NCBI RefSeq assembly: GCF_029227915.1
Contig: NC_079875.1
Coordinates: forward strand, 2,046,001 to 2,110,000
Direction of reading: 5' to 3'
Length of the DNA stretch: 64,000 bases
Source of the DNA: Hydractinia symbiolongicarpus
Taxonomy: Eukaryota > Cnidaria > Hydrozoa > Anthoathecata > Hydractiniidae
Positions 21,076 through 35,850 of this stretch are shown piece by piece. The position numbers and the translations under genes are program-made. Position 1 is the stretch's first letter; each line of letters opens with the position of its first letter. Under the pieces are notes generated by a model. The model saw nothing but the letters and a program-made list of their open reading frames with translations. It ran no database searches and had not been told where the DNA came from.

Positions 21076-24000
21076 CTACAAGTCTCATGGGCTTTAGTGG
21101 TGAAATAATAATTTAAATAATCGTTTGGGAAATGAGTTTACTCCCTGGGTACTTTCTTTGTATACTTTTGACTATACGGGCCGAGTCCGGGATTTACGGG
21201 AAATAGCAGGTTTTCGTTTGACGGCGATTAAACTTCTTTTATTCATCGTCTCATCAAAAATGAAAACATTTTTGAAAACTACAAGTCTCATGCGTTTTAG
21301 TGGTGAAAAAATAATTTAAAAAATCGTTCGGGAAATGAGTTTACACCCTGGGTACTTTCTTTGTATACTTTTGACTATACGGGCCGAGTCAGGGTGTTAC
21401 GGGAAATCGCAGGTTTTCGTTTGCCGGCGATTAAACTTCTTTTATTCAGCGCCTCATCAAAAATGAAAACATTTTTAAAAACTACAAGTTCATGGGCTTT
21501 AGTGGTGAAATAATAATTTAAAAAAATCGTTCGGGAAATGAGTTTACACCCCGGGTACTTTCTTTGTATACTTTTGACTATACGGGCTGAGTCCGGGATT
21601 TACGGGAAATCGCAGGTTTTCGTTTGCCGGCGATTAAACTTCTTTTATTCAGCGTCTCATTAAAAATGAAAACATTTTTGAAAACTACAAGTCTCATAGG
21701 TTTTAGTGGTGAAAAAATAATTTAAAAATTCGTTCTGGAAATGAGTTTACTCACTGGGTACTTTCCTTGTATACTTTTAACTATACGGGCCAAGTCCGGG
21801 ATTTACGGGAAATGGCGGGTTTTCGTTTGCCGGCGATTAAACTTCTTTTATTCAGCGTCTCATCAAAAATGAAAACATTTTTAAAAACTACAAGTCTCGT
21901 GGGCTTTAGTGGTGAAAAAATAAATTAAAAAATCGTTCTGGAAATGAGTTTACTTACAGGGTACTTTCTTTGTATACATTCGACTATACGGGCCAAGCCC
22001 GGGATTTACGTGAAATCTCAGGTTTTCGTTTGCCGGCGATTAAACAACTTTCATTAAACGTCTCATTAAAAATGAAAACATTTCTGAAAACTACAAGTCT
22101 CATGCGTTTTAGTGGTGAAAATTAATTAAAAAAATCGTTCGGGAAATGAGTTTACTCCCTGGGTACTTTCTTTGTATACTTTTGACTATACGGGCCGAGT
22201 CCGGGATTTACGGGAAGTCGCGGGTTTTCGTTTGCCGGCAATTAAACTTCTTTTATTCAGTGTCTCATCAAAAATGAAAACATTTTTAAAAACTACAAGT
22301 CTCATGGGCTTTAGTGGTGAAATAATAATTTAAAAAATCGTTCGGGAAATGAGTTTACACCCCGGGTACTTTCTTTGTATACTTTTGACTATACGGGCCG
22401 AGTCCGGTATTTACGGGAAATCGCAGGTTTTCGTTTGCCGGCGATTAAACTTCTTTTATTCAGCGTCTCATCAAAAATGAAAACATTTTTGAAAACTAGA
22501 AGTCTCAAGCGTTTTAGTGGTGAAAAGATAATTTAAAAAATCGTTTTAGAAATGAGTTTACTCACAGGGTACTTTCTTTGTATACATTCGACTATACGGG
22601 CCAAGCCCGGGATTTACGGGAAATAGCGGGTTTTCGTTTGCCGGCGATTAAATCACTTTCATTAAGCGTCTCATCAAAAATGAAAACATTTCTGAAAACT
22701 ACAAGTCTCATGCGTTTTAGTGGTGAAAAAATAATTTAAAAATTCGTTCGGGAAATGAGTTTACTCACTGGGTACTTTCCTTGTATACTTTTGACTATAC
22801 GGGCCGAGTCCGGGATTTACGGGAAATCGCGGGTTTTCGTTTGCCGGCGATTAAACTTCTTTTATTCAGCGTCTCATCAAAAATGAAAACATTTTTAAAA
22901 ACTACAAGTCTCATGGGCTTTAGTGGTGAAATAATAATTTAAATAATCGTTTGGGAAATGAGTTTACTCCCTGGGTACTTTCTTTGTATACTTTTGACTA
23001 TATGGGCCGAGTCCGGGATTTACGGGAAATCGCAGGCTTTCGTTTGCCGGCGATTAAACTTCTTTTATTCAGCGTCTCATCAAAAATGAAAACATTTTTG
23101 AAAACTACAAGTCTAATGCGTTTTAGTGGTGAAAAAATAATTTAAAAAATCGTTCGGGAAATGAGTTTACACCCTGGGTACTTTCTTTGTATACTTTTGA
23201 CTATACGGGCCGAGTCCGGGATTTACGGGAAATCGCAGGTTTTCGTTTGCCGGCGATTAAACTTCTTTTATTCAGCGCCTCATCAAAAATGAAAACATTT
23301 TTAAAAACTACAAGTCTCATGGGCTTTAGTGGTGAAATAATAATTTAAAAAAATCGTTCGGGAAATGAGTTTACACCCCGGGTACTTTCTTTGTATACTT
23401 TTGACTATACGGGCCGAGTCCGGGATTTACGGGAAATCGCAGGTTTTCGTTTGCCGGCGATTAAACTTCTTTTATTCAGCGTCTCATCAAAAATGAAAAC
23501 ATTTTTAAAAACTACAAGTCTCGTGGGCTTTAGTGGTGAAAAAATAAATTAAAAAATTGTTCTGGAAATGAGTTTACTTACAGGGTACTTTCTTTGTATA
23601 CATTCGACTATACGGGCCAAGCCCGGGATTTACGGGAAATCTCAGGTTTTAGTTTGCCGGCGATTAAACCTTCATTAAGCGTCTCATCAAAAATGAAAAC
23701 ATTTTTGAAAACTACAAGTCTCATGCGTTTTAGTGGTGAAATAATAATTTAAAAAATCGTTCGGGAAATGAGTTTACACCCCGGGTACTTTCTTTGTATA
23801 CTTTTGACTATACGGGCCGAGTCCGGGATTTACGGGAAATCGCAGGTTTTCGTTTGCCGGAGATTAAACTTCTTTTATTCAGCGTCTCATCAAAAATGAA
23901 AACATTTTTGAAAACTACAAGTCTCATCCGTTTTAGTGGTGAAAAAATAATTTAAATAATCGTTCGGGAAATGAGTTTACTCACAGGGTACTTTCTTTGT

Positions 24001-27000
24001 ATACTTTTGACTATACGGGCCAAGCCCGGGATTTACGGGAAATCGCGGGTTCTCGTTTGCCGGCGATTAAACTTCTTTTATTCAGCGTCTCATCAAAAAT
24101 GAAAATATTTTTAAATACTACAAGTCTCATGGGCTTTAGTGGTGAAATAATTTTTTAAAAAATCGTTCGGGAAATGAGTTTACACCCTGGGTACTTTCTT
24201 TGTATACTTTTGACTATACGGACCAAGTCCGGGATTTACGGGAAATCACAGGTTTTCGTTTGCCGGCGATTAAACTTCTTTTATTCAGCGTCTCATCAAA
24301 AATGAAAACATTTCTGAAAACTACAAGTCTCATGCGTTTTAGTGGTGAAAAAATAATTTAAAAATTCGTTCGGGAAATGAGTTTACTCACTGGGTACTTT
24401 CCTTGTATACTTTTGACTATACGGGCCGAGTCCGGGATTTACGGGAAATCGCGGGTTTTCGTTTGCCGGCGATTAAACTTCTTTTATTCAGCGTCTCATC
24501 AAAAATGAAAACATTTTTAAAAACTACAAGTCTCATGGGCTTTAGTGGTGAAATAATAATTTAAATAATCGTTTGGGAAATGAGTTTACTCCCTGGGTAC
24601 TTTCTTTGTATACTTTTGACTATACGGGCCGAGTCCGGGATTTACGGGAAATAGCAGGTTTTCGTTTGACGGCGATTAAACTTCTTTTATTCATCGTCTC
24701 ATCAAAAATGAAAACATTTTTGAAAACTACAAGTCTCATGCGTTTTAGTGGTGAAAAAATAATTTAAAAAATCGTTCGGGAAATGAGTTTACACCCTGGG
24801 TACTTTCTTTGTATACTTTTGACTATACGGGCCGAGTCCGGGTGTTACGGGAAATCGCAGGTTTTCGTTTGCCGGCGATTAAACTTCTTTTATTCAGCGC
24901 CTCATCAAAAATGAAAACATTTTTAAAAACTACAAGTTCATGGGCTTTAGTGGTGAAATAATAATTTAAAAAAATCGTTCGGGAAATGAGTTTACACCCC
25001 GGGTACTTTCTTTGTATACTTTTGACTATACGGGCTGAGTCCGGGATTTACGGGAAATCGCAGGTTTTCGTTTGCCGGCGATTAAACTTCTTTTATTCAG
25101 CGTCTCATTAAAAATGAAAACATTTTTGAAAACTACAAGTCTCATAGGTTTTAGTGGTGAAAAAATAATTTAAAAATTCGTTCTGGAAATGAGTTTACTG
25201 ACTGGGTACTTTCCTTGTATACTTTTAACTATACGGGCCAAGTCCGGGATTTACGGGAAATGGCGGGTTTTCGTTTGCCGGCGATTAAACTTCTTTTATT
25301 CAGCGTCTCATCAAAAATGAAAACATTTTTAAAAACTACAAGTCTCGTGGGCTTTAGTGGTGAAAAAATAAATTAAAAAATCGTTCTGGAATGGAGTTTA
25401 CTTACAGGGTACTTTCTTTGTATACATTCGACTATACGGGCCAAGCCCGGGATTTACGTGAAATCTCAGGTTTTCGTTTGCCGGCGATTAAACCTTCATT
25501 AAGCGTCTCATCAAAAATGAAAACATTTTTGAAAACTACAAGTCTCATGCGTTTTAGTGGTGAAAAAATAAATTAAAAAATCGTTCTGGAAATGAGTTTA
25601 CTCACAGGGTACTTTCTTTGTATACATTTGACTATACGGGCCAAGCCCGGGATTTACGGGAAATCGCGGGTTTTCGTTTGCCAGCGATTAAACCTCTTTC
25701 ATTAAGCGTCTCATCAAAAATGAAAACATTTTTGAAAACTGCAAGTCTCGTGCGTTGTAGTGGTGAAAAGATAATTGAAAAAATCGTTTCGGAAATGAGT
25801 TTACTCACAGGGTACTTTCTTTGTATACATTCGACTATACGGGCCAACCCCGGGATTTACGGGAAATCGCGGGTTTTCGTTTGCCGGCGATTAAACAACT
25901 TTCATTAAACGTCTCATTAAAAATGAAAACATTTCTGAAAACTACAAGTCTCATGCGTTTTAGTGGTGAAAATTAATTAAAAAAATCGTTCGGGAAATGA
26001 GTTTACTCCCTGGGTACTTTCTTTGTATACTTTTGACTATACGGGCCGAGTCCGGGATTTACGGGAAGTCGCGGGTTTTCGTTTGCCGGCAATTAAACTT
26101 CTTTTATTCAGTGTCTCATCAAAAATGAAAACATTTTTAAAAACTACAAGTCTCATGGGCTTTAGTGGTGAAATAATAATTTAAAAAATCGTTCGGGAAA
26201 TGAGTTTACACCCCGGGTACTTTCTTTGTATACTTTTGACTATACGGGCCGAGTCCGGTATTTACGGGAAATCGCAGGTTTTCGTTTGCCGGCGATTAAA
26301 CTTCTTTTATTCAGCGTCTCATCAAAAATGAAAACATTTTTGAAAACTAGAAGTCTCAAGCGTTTTAGTGGTGAAAAGATAATTTAAAAAATCGTTTTAG
26401 AAATGAGTTTACTCACAGGGTACTTTCTTTGTATACATTCGACTATACGGGCCAAGCCCGGGATTTACGGGAAATAGCGGGTTTTCGTTTGCCGGCGATT
26501 AAATCACTTTCATTAAGCGTCTCATCAAAAATGAAAACATTTCTGAAAACTACAAGTCTCATGCGTTTTAGTGGTGAAAAAATAATTTAAAAATTCGTTC
26601 GGGAAATGAGTTTACTCACTGGGTACTTTCCTTGTATAATTTTGACTATACGGGCCGAGTCCGGGATTTACGGGAAATCGCGGGTTTTCGTTTGCCGGCG
26701 ATTAAACTTCTTTTATTCAGCGTCTCATCAAAAATGAAAACATTTTTAAAAACTACAAGTCTCATGGGCTTTAGTGGTGAAATAATAATTTAAATAATCG
26801 TTTGGGAAATGAGTTTACTCCCTGGGTACTTTCTTTGTATACTTTTGACTATACGGGCCGAGTCCGGGATTTACGGGAAATCGCAGGCTTTCGTTTGCCG
26901 GCGATTAAACTTCTTTTATTCAGCGTCTCATCAAAAATGAAAACATTTTTGAAAACTACAAGTCTAATGCGTTTTAGTGGTGAAAAAATAATTTAAAAAA

Positions 27001-28160
27001 TCGTTCGGGAAATGAGTTTACACCCTGGGTACTTTCTTTGTATACTTTTGACTATACGGGCCGAGTCCGGGATTTACGGGAAATCGCAGGTTTTCGTTTG
27101 CCGGCGATTAAACTTCTTTTATTCAGCGCCTCATCAAAAATGAAAACATTTTTAAAAACTACAAGTCTCATGGGCTTTAGTGGTGAAATAATAATTTAAA
27201 AAAATCGTTCGGGAAATGAGTTTACACCCCGGGTACTTTCTTTGTATACTTTTGACTATACGGGCCGAGTCCGGGATTTACGGGAAATCGCAGGTTTTCG
27301 TTTGCCGGCGATTAAACTTCTTTTATTCAGCGTCTCATCAAAAATGAAAACATTTTTAAAAACTACAAGTCTCGTGGGCTTTAGTGGTGAAAAAATAAAT
27401 TAAAAAATTGTTCTGGAAATGAGTTTACTTACAGGGTACTTTCTTTGTATACATTCGACTATACGGGCCAAGCCCGGGATTTACGGGAAATCTCAGGTTT
27501 TAGTTTGCCGGCGATTAAACCTTCATTAAGCGTCTCATCAAAAATGAAAACATTTTTGAAAACTACAAGTCTCATGCGTTTTAGTGGTGAAATAATAATT
27601 TAAAAAATCGTTCGGGAAATGAGTTTACACCCCGGGTACTTTCTTTGTATACTTTTGACTATACGGGCCGAGTCCGGGATTTACGGGAAATCGCAGGTTT
27701 TCGTTTGCCGGAGATTAAACTTCTTTTATTCAGCGTCTCATCAAAAATGAAAACATTTTTGAAAACTACAAGTCTCATCCGTTTTAGTGGTGAAAAAATA
27801 ATTTAAATAATCGTTCGGGAAATGAGTTTACTCACAGGGTACTTTCTTTGTATACTTTTGACTATACGGGCCAAGCCCGGGATTTACGGGAAATCGCGGG
27901 TTCTCGTTTGCCGGCGATTAAACTTCTTTTATTCAGCGTCTCATCAAAAATGAAAATATTTTTAAATACTACAAGTCTCATGGGCTTTAGTGGTGAAATA
28001 ATTTTTTAAAAAATCGTTCGGGAAATGAGTTTACACCCTGGGTACTTTCTTTGTATACTTTTGACTATACGGACCAAGTCCGGGATTTACGGGAAATCAC
28101 AGGTTTTCGTTTGCCGGCGATTAAACTTCTTTTATTCAGCGTCTCATCAAAAATGAAAAC
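20860..28160. repeat. Tandem duplication of a 17-monomer block (3448 and 3851 bp)
   Basis: Copy 1 runs about 20860-24310 and copy 2 about 24310-28160. Up to the break at 22040/25488 the offset is 3448 bp, and from 22040/25891 on it is 3851 bp. Copy 2 therefore has two extra monomers at about 25490-25890, carrying GTGCGTTGTAGTGG and CCAACCCCGGG. Shared rare markers include GGTGTTACGGG, CTACAAGTTCATGGG, GACGGCGATTAAAC with TTCATCGTCTC, and TTTTAGTTTGCCGG. Confidence 0.8.
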
Positions 28161-29660
28161 ATTTTTGAAAACTACAAGTCTCAAGCGTTTTAGTGGTGAA
28201 AATATAATTTAAAAAATCGATCGGGAAATGAGTTTACTCCCTGGGTTCTTTCTTTGTATAATTTTGACTATGCGGGCCGAGTCCGGGGTTTACGGGAAAT
28301 GGCGGGTTTTCGCTTGCCGGCGATTAAACTTCTTTTATTCAGCGTCTCTTCAAAAATGAAAACATTTTTGAAAACTAGAAGTCTCAAGCGTTTTAGTGGT
28401 GAAAAGATAATTTAAAAAATCGTTTTGGAAATGAGTTTACTCACTGGGTACTTTCTTTGTATACATTCGACTATACGGGCCAAGCCCGGGATTTACGGGA
28501 AATCACAGGTTTTCGTTTGCCGGCGATTAAACTTCTTTTATTCAGCGTCTTATCAAAAATGAAAACATTTTTGAAAACTACAAGTCTCATGCGTTTTAGT
28601 GGTGAAAATATAATTTAAAAAATCGTTCGGGAAATGAGTTTACACCCCGGGTACTTTCTTTGTATACTTTTGACTATACGGGCCGAGTCCGGGATTTACG
28701 GGAAATCGCAGGTTTTCGTTTGCCGGAGATTAAACTTCTTTTATTCAGCGTCTCATCAAAAATGAAAACATTTTTGAAAACTACAAGTCTCATCCGTTTT
28801 AGTGGTGAAAAAATAATTTAAATAATCGTTCGGGAAATGAGTTTACTCACAGGGTACTTTCTTTGTATACTTTTGACTATACGGGCCAAGCCCGGGATTT
28901 ACGGGAAATCGCGGGTTCTCGTTTGCCGGCGATTAAACTTCTTTTATTCAGCGTCTCATCAAAAATGAAAATATTTTTAAATACTACAAGTCTCATGGGC
29001 TTTAGTGGTGAAATAATTTTTTAAAAAATCGTTCGGGAAATGAGTTTACACCCTGGGTACTTTCTTTGTATACTTTTGACTATACGGACCAAGTCCGGGA
29101 TTTACGGGAAATCACAGGTTTTCGTTTGCCGGCGATTAAACTTCTTTTATTCAGCGTCTCATCAAAAATGAAAACATTTTTGAAAACTACAAGTCTCAAG
29201 CGTTTTAGTGGTGAAAATATAATTTAAAAAATCGATCGGGAAATGAGTTTACTCCCTGGGTTCTTTCTTTGTATAATTTTGACTATGCGGGCCGAGTCCG
29301 GGGTTTACGGGAAATGGCGGGTTTTCGCTTGCCGGCGATTAAACTTCTTTTATTCAGCGTCTCTTCAAAAATGAAAACATTTTTGAAAACTAGAAGTCTC
29401 AAGCGTTTTAGTGGTGAAAAGATAATTTAAAAAATCGTTTTGGAAATGAGTTTACTCACTGGGTACTTTCTTTGTATACATTCGACTATACGGGCCAAGC
29501 CCGGGATTTACGGGAAATCACAGGTTTTCGTTTGCCGGCGATTAAACTTCTTTTATTCAGCGTCTTATCAAAAATGAAAACATTTTTGAAAACTACAAGT
29601 CTCATGCGTTTTAGTGGTGAAAATATAATTTAAAAAATCGTTCGGGAAATGAGTTTACTC
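27620..29660. repeat. Five-monomer tandem duplication (1015 bp)
   Basis: The segment from about 27620 to 28640 is repeated at about 28640-29660 with an offset of exactly 1015 bp. The marker AATCGATCGGG occurs at 28216 and 29231, with TATAATTTTGACTATGCGG and GCGTCTCTTCAAAAATG in both copies. A third, separated copy of this marker set lies near 32071. Confidence 0.85.
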
Positions 29661-32600
29661 CCTGGGTTCTTTCTTTGTATACTTTTGACATTGCGGGCCG
29701 AGTCCGGGGTTTACGGGAAATGGCGGGTTTTCGTTTGCCGGCGATTAAACTTCTTTTATTCAGCGTCTCATCAAAAATGAAAACATTTTTGAAAACTAGA
29801 AGTCTCAAGCGTTTTAGTGGTGAAAAGATAATTTAAAAAATCGTTTTGGAAATGACTTTACTCACAGGGTACTTTCTTTGTATACATTCGACTATACGGG
29901 CCAAGCCCGGGATTTACGGGAAATAGCGGGTTTTCGTTTGCCGGCGATTAAATCACTTTCATTAAGCGTCTCATCAAAAATGAAAACATTTCTGAAAACT
30001 ACAAGTCTCATGCGTTTTAGTGGTGAAAAAATAATTTAAAAATTCGTTCGGGAAATGAGTTTACTCACTGGGTACTTTCCTTGTATACTTTTGACTATAC
30101 GGGCCGAGTCCGGGATTTACGGGAAATCGCGGGTTTTCGTTTGCCGGCGATTAAACTTCTTTTATTCAGCGTCTCATCAAAAATGAAAACATTTTTAAAA
30201 ACTACAAGTCTCGTGGGCTTTAGTGGTGAAAAGATAATTTAAAAAATCGTTCGGGAAATGAGTTTACTCACTGGGTACTTTCCTTGTATACTTTTGACTA
30301 TACGGGCCGAGTCCGGGATTTACGGGAAATCGCGGGTTTTCGTTTGCCGGCGATTAAACTTCTTTTATTCAGCGTCTCATCAAAAATGAAAACATTTTTA
30401 AAAACTACAAGTCTCATGGGCTTTAGTGGTGAAATAATAATTTAAATAATCGTTTGGGAAATGAGTTTACTCCCTGGGTACTTTCTTTGTATACTTTTGA
30501 CTATACGGGCCGAGTCCGGGATTTACGGGAAATCGCAGGCTTTCGTTTGCCGGCGATTAAACTTCTTTTATTCAGCGTCTCATCAAAAATGAAAACATTT
30601 TTGAAAACTACAAGTCTAATGCGTTTTAGTGGTGAAAAAATAATTTAAAAAATCGTTCGGGAAATGAGTTTACACCCTGGGTACTTTCTTTGTATACTTT
30701 TGACTATACGGGCCGGGTCCGGGATTTACGGGAAATCGCAGGTTTTCGTTTGCCGGCGATTAAACTTCTTTTATTCAGCGCCTCATCAAAAATGAAAACA
30801 TTTTTAAAAACTACAAGTCTCATGGGCTTTAGTGGTGAAATAATAATTTAAAAAAATCGTTCGGGAAATGAGTTTACACCCCGGGTACTTTCTTTGTATA
30901 CTTTTGACTATACGGGCCGAGTCCGGGATTTACGGGAAATCGCAGGTTTTCGTTTGCCGGCGATTAAACTTCTTTTATTCAGCGTCTCATCAAAAATGAA
31001 AACATTTTTGAAAACTACAAGTCTCATAGGTTTTAGTGGTGAAAAAATAATTTAAAAATTCGTTCTGGAAATGAGTTTACTCACTGGGTACTTTCCTTGT
31101 ATACTTTTAACTATACGGGCCAAGTCCGGGATTTACGGGAAATCGCGGGTTTTCGTTTGCCGGCGATTAAACTTCTTTTATTCAGCGTCTCATCAAAAAT
31201 GAAAACATTTTTAAAAACTACAAGTCTCGTGGGCTTTAGTGGTGAAAAAATAAATTAAAAAATTGTTCTGGAAATGAGTTTACTTACAGGGTACTTTCTT
31301 TGTATACATTCGACTATACGGGCCAAGCCCGGGATTTACGGGAAATCTCAGGTTTTAGTTTGCCGGCGATTAAACCTTCATTAAGCGTCTCATCAAAAAT
31401 GAAAACATTTTTGAAAACTACAAGTCTCATGCGTTTTAGTGGTGAAATAATAATTTAAAAAATCGTTCGGGAAATGAGTTTACACCCCGGGTACTTTCTT
31501 TGTATACTTTTGACTATACGGGCCGAGTCCGGGATTTACGGGAAATCGCAGGTTTTCGTTTGCCGGAGATTAAACTTCTTTTATTCAGCGTCTCATCAAA
31601 AATGAAAACATTTTTGAAAACTACAAGTCTCATCCGTTTTAGTGGTGAAAAAATAATTTAAATAATCGTTCGGGAAATGAGTTTACTCACAGGGTACTTT
31701 CTTTGTATACTTTTGACTATACGGGCCAAGCCCGGGATTTACGGGAAATCGCGGGTTCTCGTTTGCCGGCGATTAAAGTTCTTTTATTCAGCGTCTCATC
31801 AAAAATGAAAATATTTTTAAATACTACAAGTCTCATGGGCTTTAGTGGTGAAATAATTTTTTAAAAAATCGTTCGGGAAATGAGTTTACACCCTGGGTAC
31901 TTTCTTTGTATACTTTTGACTATACGGACCAAGTCCGGGTTTTACGGGAAATCACAGGTTTTCGTTTGCCGGCGATTAAACTTCTTTTATTCAGCGTCTC
32001 ATCAAAAATGAAAACATTTTTGAAAACTACAAGTCTCAAGCGTTTTAGTGGTGAAAATATAATTTAAAAAATCGATCGGGAAATGAGTTTACTCCCTGGG
32101 TTCTTTCTTTGTATAATTTTGACTATGCGGGCCGAGTACGGGGTTTACGGGAAATGGCGGGTTTTCGCTTGCCGGCGATTAAACTTCTTTTATTCAGCGT
32201 CTCTTCAAAAATGAAAACATTTTTGAAAACTAGAAGTCTCAAGCGTTTTAGTGGTGAAAAGATAATTTAAAAAATCGTTTTGGAAATGAGTTTACTCACA
32301 GGGTACTTTCTTTGTATACATTCGACTATACGGGCCAAGCCCGGGATTTACGGGAAATCACAGGTTTTCGTTTGCCGGCGATTAAACTTCTTTTATTCAG
32401 TGTCTCATTAAAAATGAAAACATTTTTGAAAACTACAAGTCTCATGCGTTTTAGTGGTGAAAATATAATTTAAAAAATCGTTCGGGAAATGAGTTTACTC
32501 CCTGGGTTCTTTCTTTGTATACTTTTGACTTTGCGGGCCGAGTCCGGGGTTTACGGGAAATGGCGGGTTTTCGTTTGCCGGCGATTAAACTTCTTTTATT

Positions 32601-33040
32601 CAGCGTCTCATCAAAAATGAAAACATTTTTGAAAACTAGAAGTCTCAAGCGTTTTAGTGGTGAAAAGATAATTTAAAAAATCGTTTTGGAAATGACTTTA
32701 CTCACAGGGTACTTTCTTTGTATACATTCGACTATACGGGCCAAGCCCGGGATTTACGGGAAATAGCGGGTTTTCGTTTGCCGGCGATTAAATCACTTTC
32801 ATTAAGCGTCTCATCAAAAATGAAAACATTTCTGAAAACTACAAGTCTCATGCGTTTTAGTGGTGAAAAAATAATTTAAAAATTCGTTCGGGAAATGAGT
32901 TTACTCACTGGGTACTTTCCTTGTATACTTTTGACTATACGGGCCGAGTCCGGGATTTACGGGAAATCGCGGGTTTTCGTTTGCCGGCGATTAAACTTCT
33001 TTTATTCAGCGTCTCATCAAAAATGAAAACATTTTTAAAA
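29600..33040. repeat. Block duplication, offset 2840 bp
   Basis: About 29600-30190 recurs at about 32440-33030. Shared markers include AATGACTTTACTCACAGGG, a variant absent from most other monomers. Within this span, 30340-30970 also matches 26690-27320 (offset 3652), and 31200-32100 matches 27350-28250 (offset 3855). This looks like a third, rearranged copy of the 20.9-28.2 kb block. Confidence 0.7.
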
Positions 33041-33939
33041 ACTACAAGTCTCATGGGCTTTAGTGGTGAAATAATAATTTAAATACTCGTTTGGGAAATG
33101 AGTTTACTCCCTGGGTACTTCCTTTGTATACTTTTGACTATACGGGCCGAGTCCGGGATTTACGGGAAATCGCAGGTTTTCGTTTGCCGGCGATTAAACT
33201 TCTTTTATTCAGCGCCTCATCAAAAATGAAAACATTTTTAAAAACTACAAGTCTCATGGGCTTTAGTGGTGAAATAATAATTTAAAAAAATCGTTCGGGA
33301 AATGAGTTTACACCCCGGGTACTTTCTTTGTATACTTTTGACTATACGGGCCGAGTCCGGGATTTACGGGAAATCGCAGGTTTTCGTTTGCCGGCGATTA
33401 AACTTCTTTTATTCAGCGTCTCATCAAAAATGAAAACATTTCTGAAAACTACAAGTCTCATAGGTTTTAGTGGTGAAAAAATAATTTAAAAATTCGTTCT
33501 GGAAATGAGTTTACTCACTGGGTACTTTCCTTGTATACTTTTAACTATACGGGCCAAGTCCGGGATTTACAGGAAATCGCGGGTTTTCGTTTGCCGGCGA
33601 TTAAACTTCTTTTATTCAGCGTCTCATCAAAAATGAAAACATTTTTAAAAACTACAAGTCTCGTGGGCTTTAGTGGTGAAAAAATAAATTAAAAAATCGT
33701 TCTGGAAATGAGTTTACTTACAGGGTACTTTCTTTGTATACATTCGACTATACGGGCCAAGCCCGGGATTTACGGGAAATCTCAGGTTTTCGTTTGCCGG
33801 CGATTAAACCTTCATTAAGCGTCTCATCAAAAATGAAAACATTTTTGAAAACTACAAGTCTCATGCGTTTTAGTGGTGAAAAAATAAATTAAAAAATCGT
33901 TCGGGAAATGAGTTTACTCACAGGGTACTTTCTTTGTAT

Positions 33940-35850
33940 ACATTTGACTATACGGGCCAAGCCCGGGATTTACGGGAAATCGCGGGTTTTCGTTTGCCGG
34001 CGATTAAACCTCTTTCATTAAGCGTCTCATCAAAAATGAAAACATTTTTGAAAACTGCAAGTCTCGTGCGTTTTAGTGGTGAAAAGATAATTGAAAAAAT
34101 CGTTTCGGAAATGAGTTTACTCACAGGGTACTTTCTTTGTATACATTCGACTATACGGGCCAAGCCCGGGATTTACGGGAAATCGCGGGTTTTCGTTTGC
34201 CGGCGATTAAACAACTTTCATTAAACGTCTCATTAAAAATGAAAACATTTCTGAAAACTACAAGTCTCATGCGTTTTAGTGGTGAAAATTAATTTAAAAA
34301 ATCGTTCGGGAAATGAGTTTACTCCCTGGGTACTTTCTTTGTATACTTTTGACTATACGGGCCGAGTCCGGGATTTACGGGAAGTCGCGGGTTTTCGTTT
34401 GCCGGCAATTAAACTTCTTTTATTCAGTGTCTCATCAAAAATGAAAACATTTTTGAAAACTACAAGTCTCATGCGTTTTAGTGGTGAAAATATAATTTAA
34501 AAAATCGTTCAGGAAATGAGTTTACTCCCTGGGTTCTTTCTTTGTATACTTTTGACTATGCGGGCCGAGTCCGAGGTTTACGGGAAATGGCGGGTTTTTG
34601 TTTGCCGGCGATTAAACTTCTTTTATTCAGCGTCTCATCAAAAATGAAAACATTTTTGAAAACTAGAAGTCTCAAGCGTTTTAGTGGTGAAAAGATAATT
34701 TAAAAAATCGTTTTGGAAATAAGTTTACTCACAGGGTACTTTCTTTGTATACATTCGACTAAACGGGCCAAGCCCGGGATTTACGGGAAATAGCGGGTTT
34801 TCGTTTGCTGGCGATTAAATCACTTTCATTAAGCGTCTCATCAAAAATGAAAACATTTCTGAAAACTACAAGTCTCATGCGTTTTAGTGGTGAAAATATA
34901 ATTTAAAAATTCGTTCGGGAAATGAGTTTACTCACTGGGTACTTTCCTTGTATAGTTTTGACTATACGGGCCGAGTCCGGGATTTACGGGAATTCGCGGT
35001 TTTTCGTTTGCCGGCGATTAAACTTCTTTTATTCAGCGTCTCATCAAAAATGAAAACATTTTTAAAAACTACAAGTCTCATGGGCTTTAGTGGTGAAATA
35101 ATAATTTAAATAATCGTTTGGGAAATGAGTTTACTCCCTGGGTACTTTCTTTGTATACTTTTGACTATACGGGCCGAGTCCGGGATTTACGGGAAATCGC
35201 AGGTTTTCGTTTGCCGGCGATTAAACTTCTTTTATTCAGCGTCTCATCAAAAATGAAAACATTTTTGAAAACTACAAGTCTCATGCGTTTTAGTGGTGAA
35301 AATATAATTTAAAAATTCGTTCGGGAAATGAGTTTACTCCCTGGGTTCTTTCTTTGTATACATTTGACTATACGGGCCAAACCCGGGATTTACGGGAAAT
35401 CGCGGGTTTTCGTTTGCCGGCGATTAAACCTCTTTCATTAAGCGTCTCATCAAAAATGAAAACATTTTTGAAAACTGCAAGTCTCGTGCGTTTTAGTGGT
35501 GAAAAGATAATTGAAAAAATCGTTTCGGAAATGAGTTTACTCACAGGGTACTTTCTTTGTATACATTCGACTATACGGGCCAAGCCCGGGATTTACGGGA
35601 AATCGCGGGTTTTCGTTTGCCGGCGATTAAACATTTTTCATTAAACGTCTCATCAAAAATGAAAATATTTCTGAAAACTACAAGTCTCATGCGTTTTAGT
35701 GGTGAAAATTAATTTAAAAAATCGTTCGGGAAATGAGTTTACTTCCTGGGTACTTTCTTTGTATACTTTTCACTATACGGGCCGAGTCCGGGATTTACGG
35801 GAAGTCGCGGGTTTTCGTTTGCCGGCAATTAAACTTCTTTTATTCAGTGT
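33940..35850. repeat. Seven-monomer duplication (1420-bp offset)
   Basis: About 33940-34430 recurs at about 35360-35850. Both copies carry the CTGCAAGTCTCGTGCG, GATAATTGAAAAAATCGTTTCGG and GAAAATTAATTT variants in the same order. The related order at about 8600-9100 and 25620-25990 shows this monomer pair is an older, repeatedly reused unit. Confidence 0.75.
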
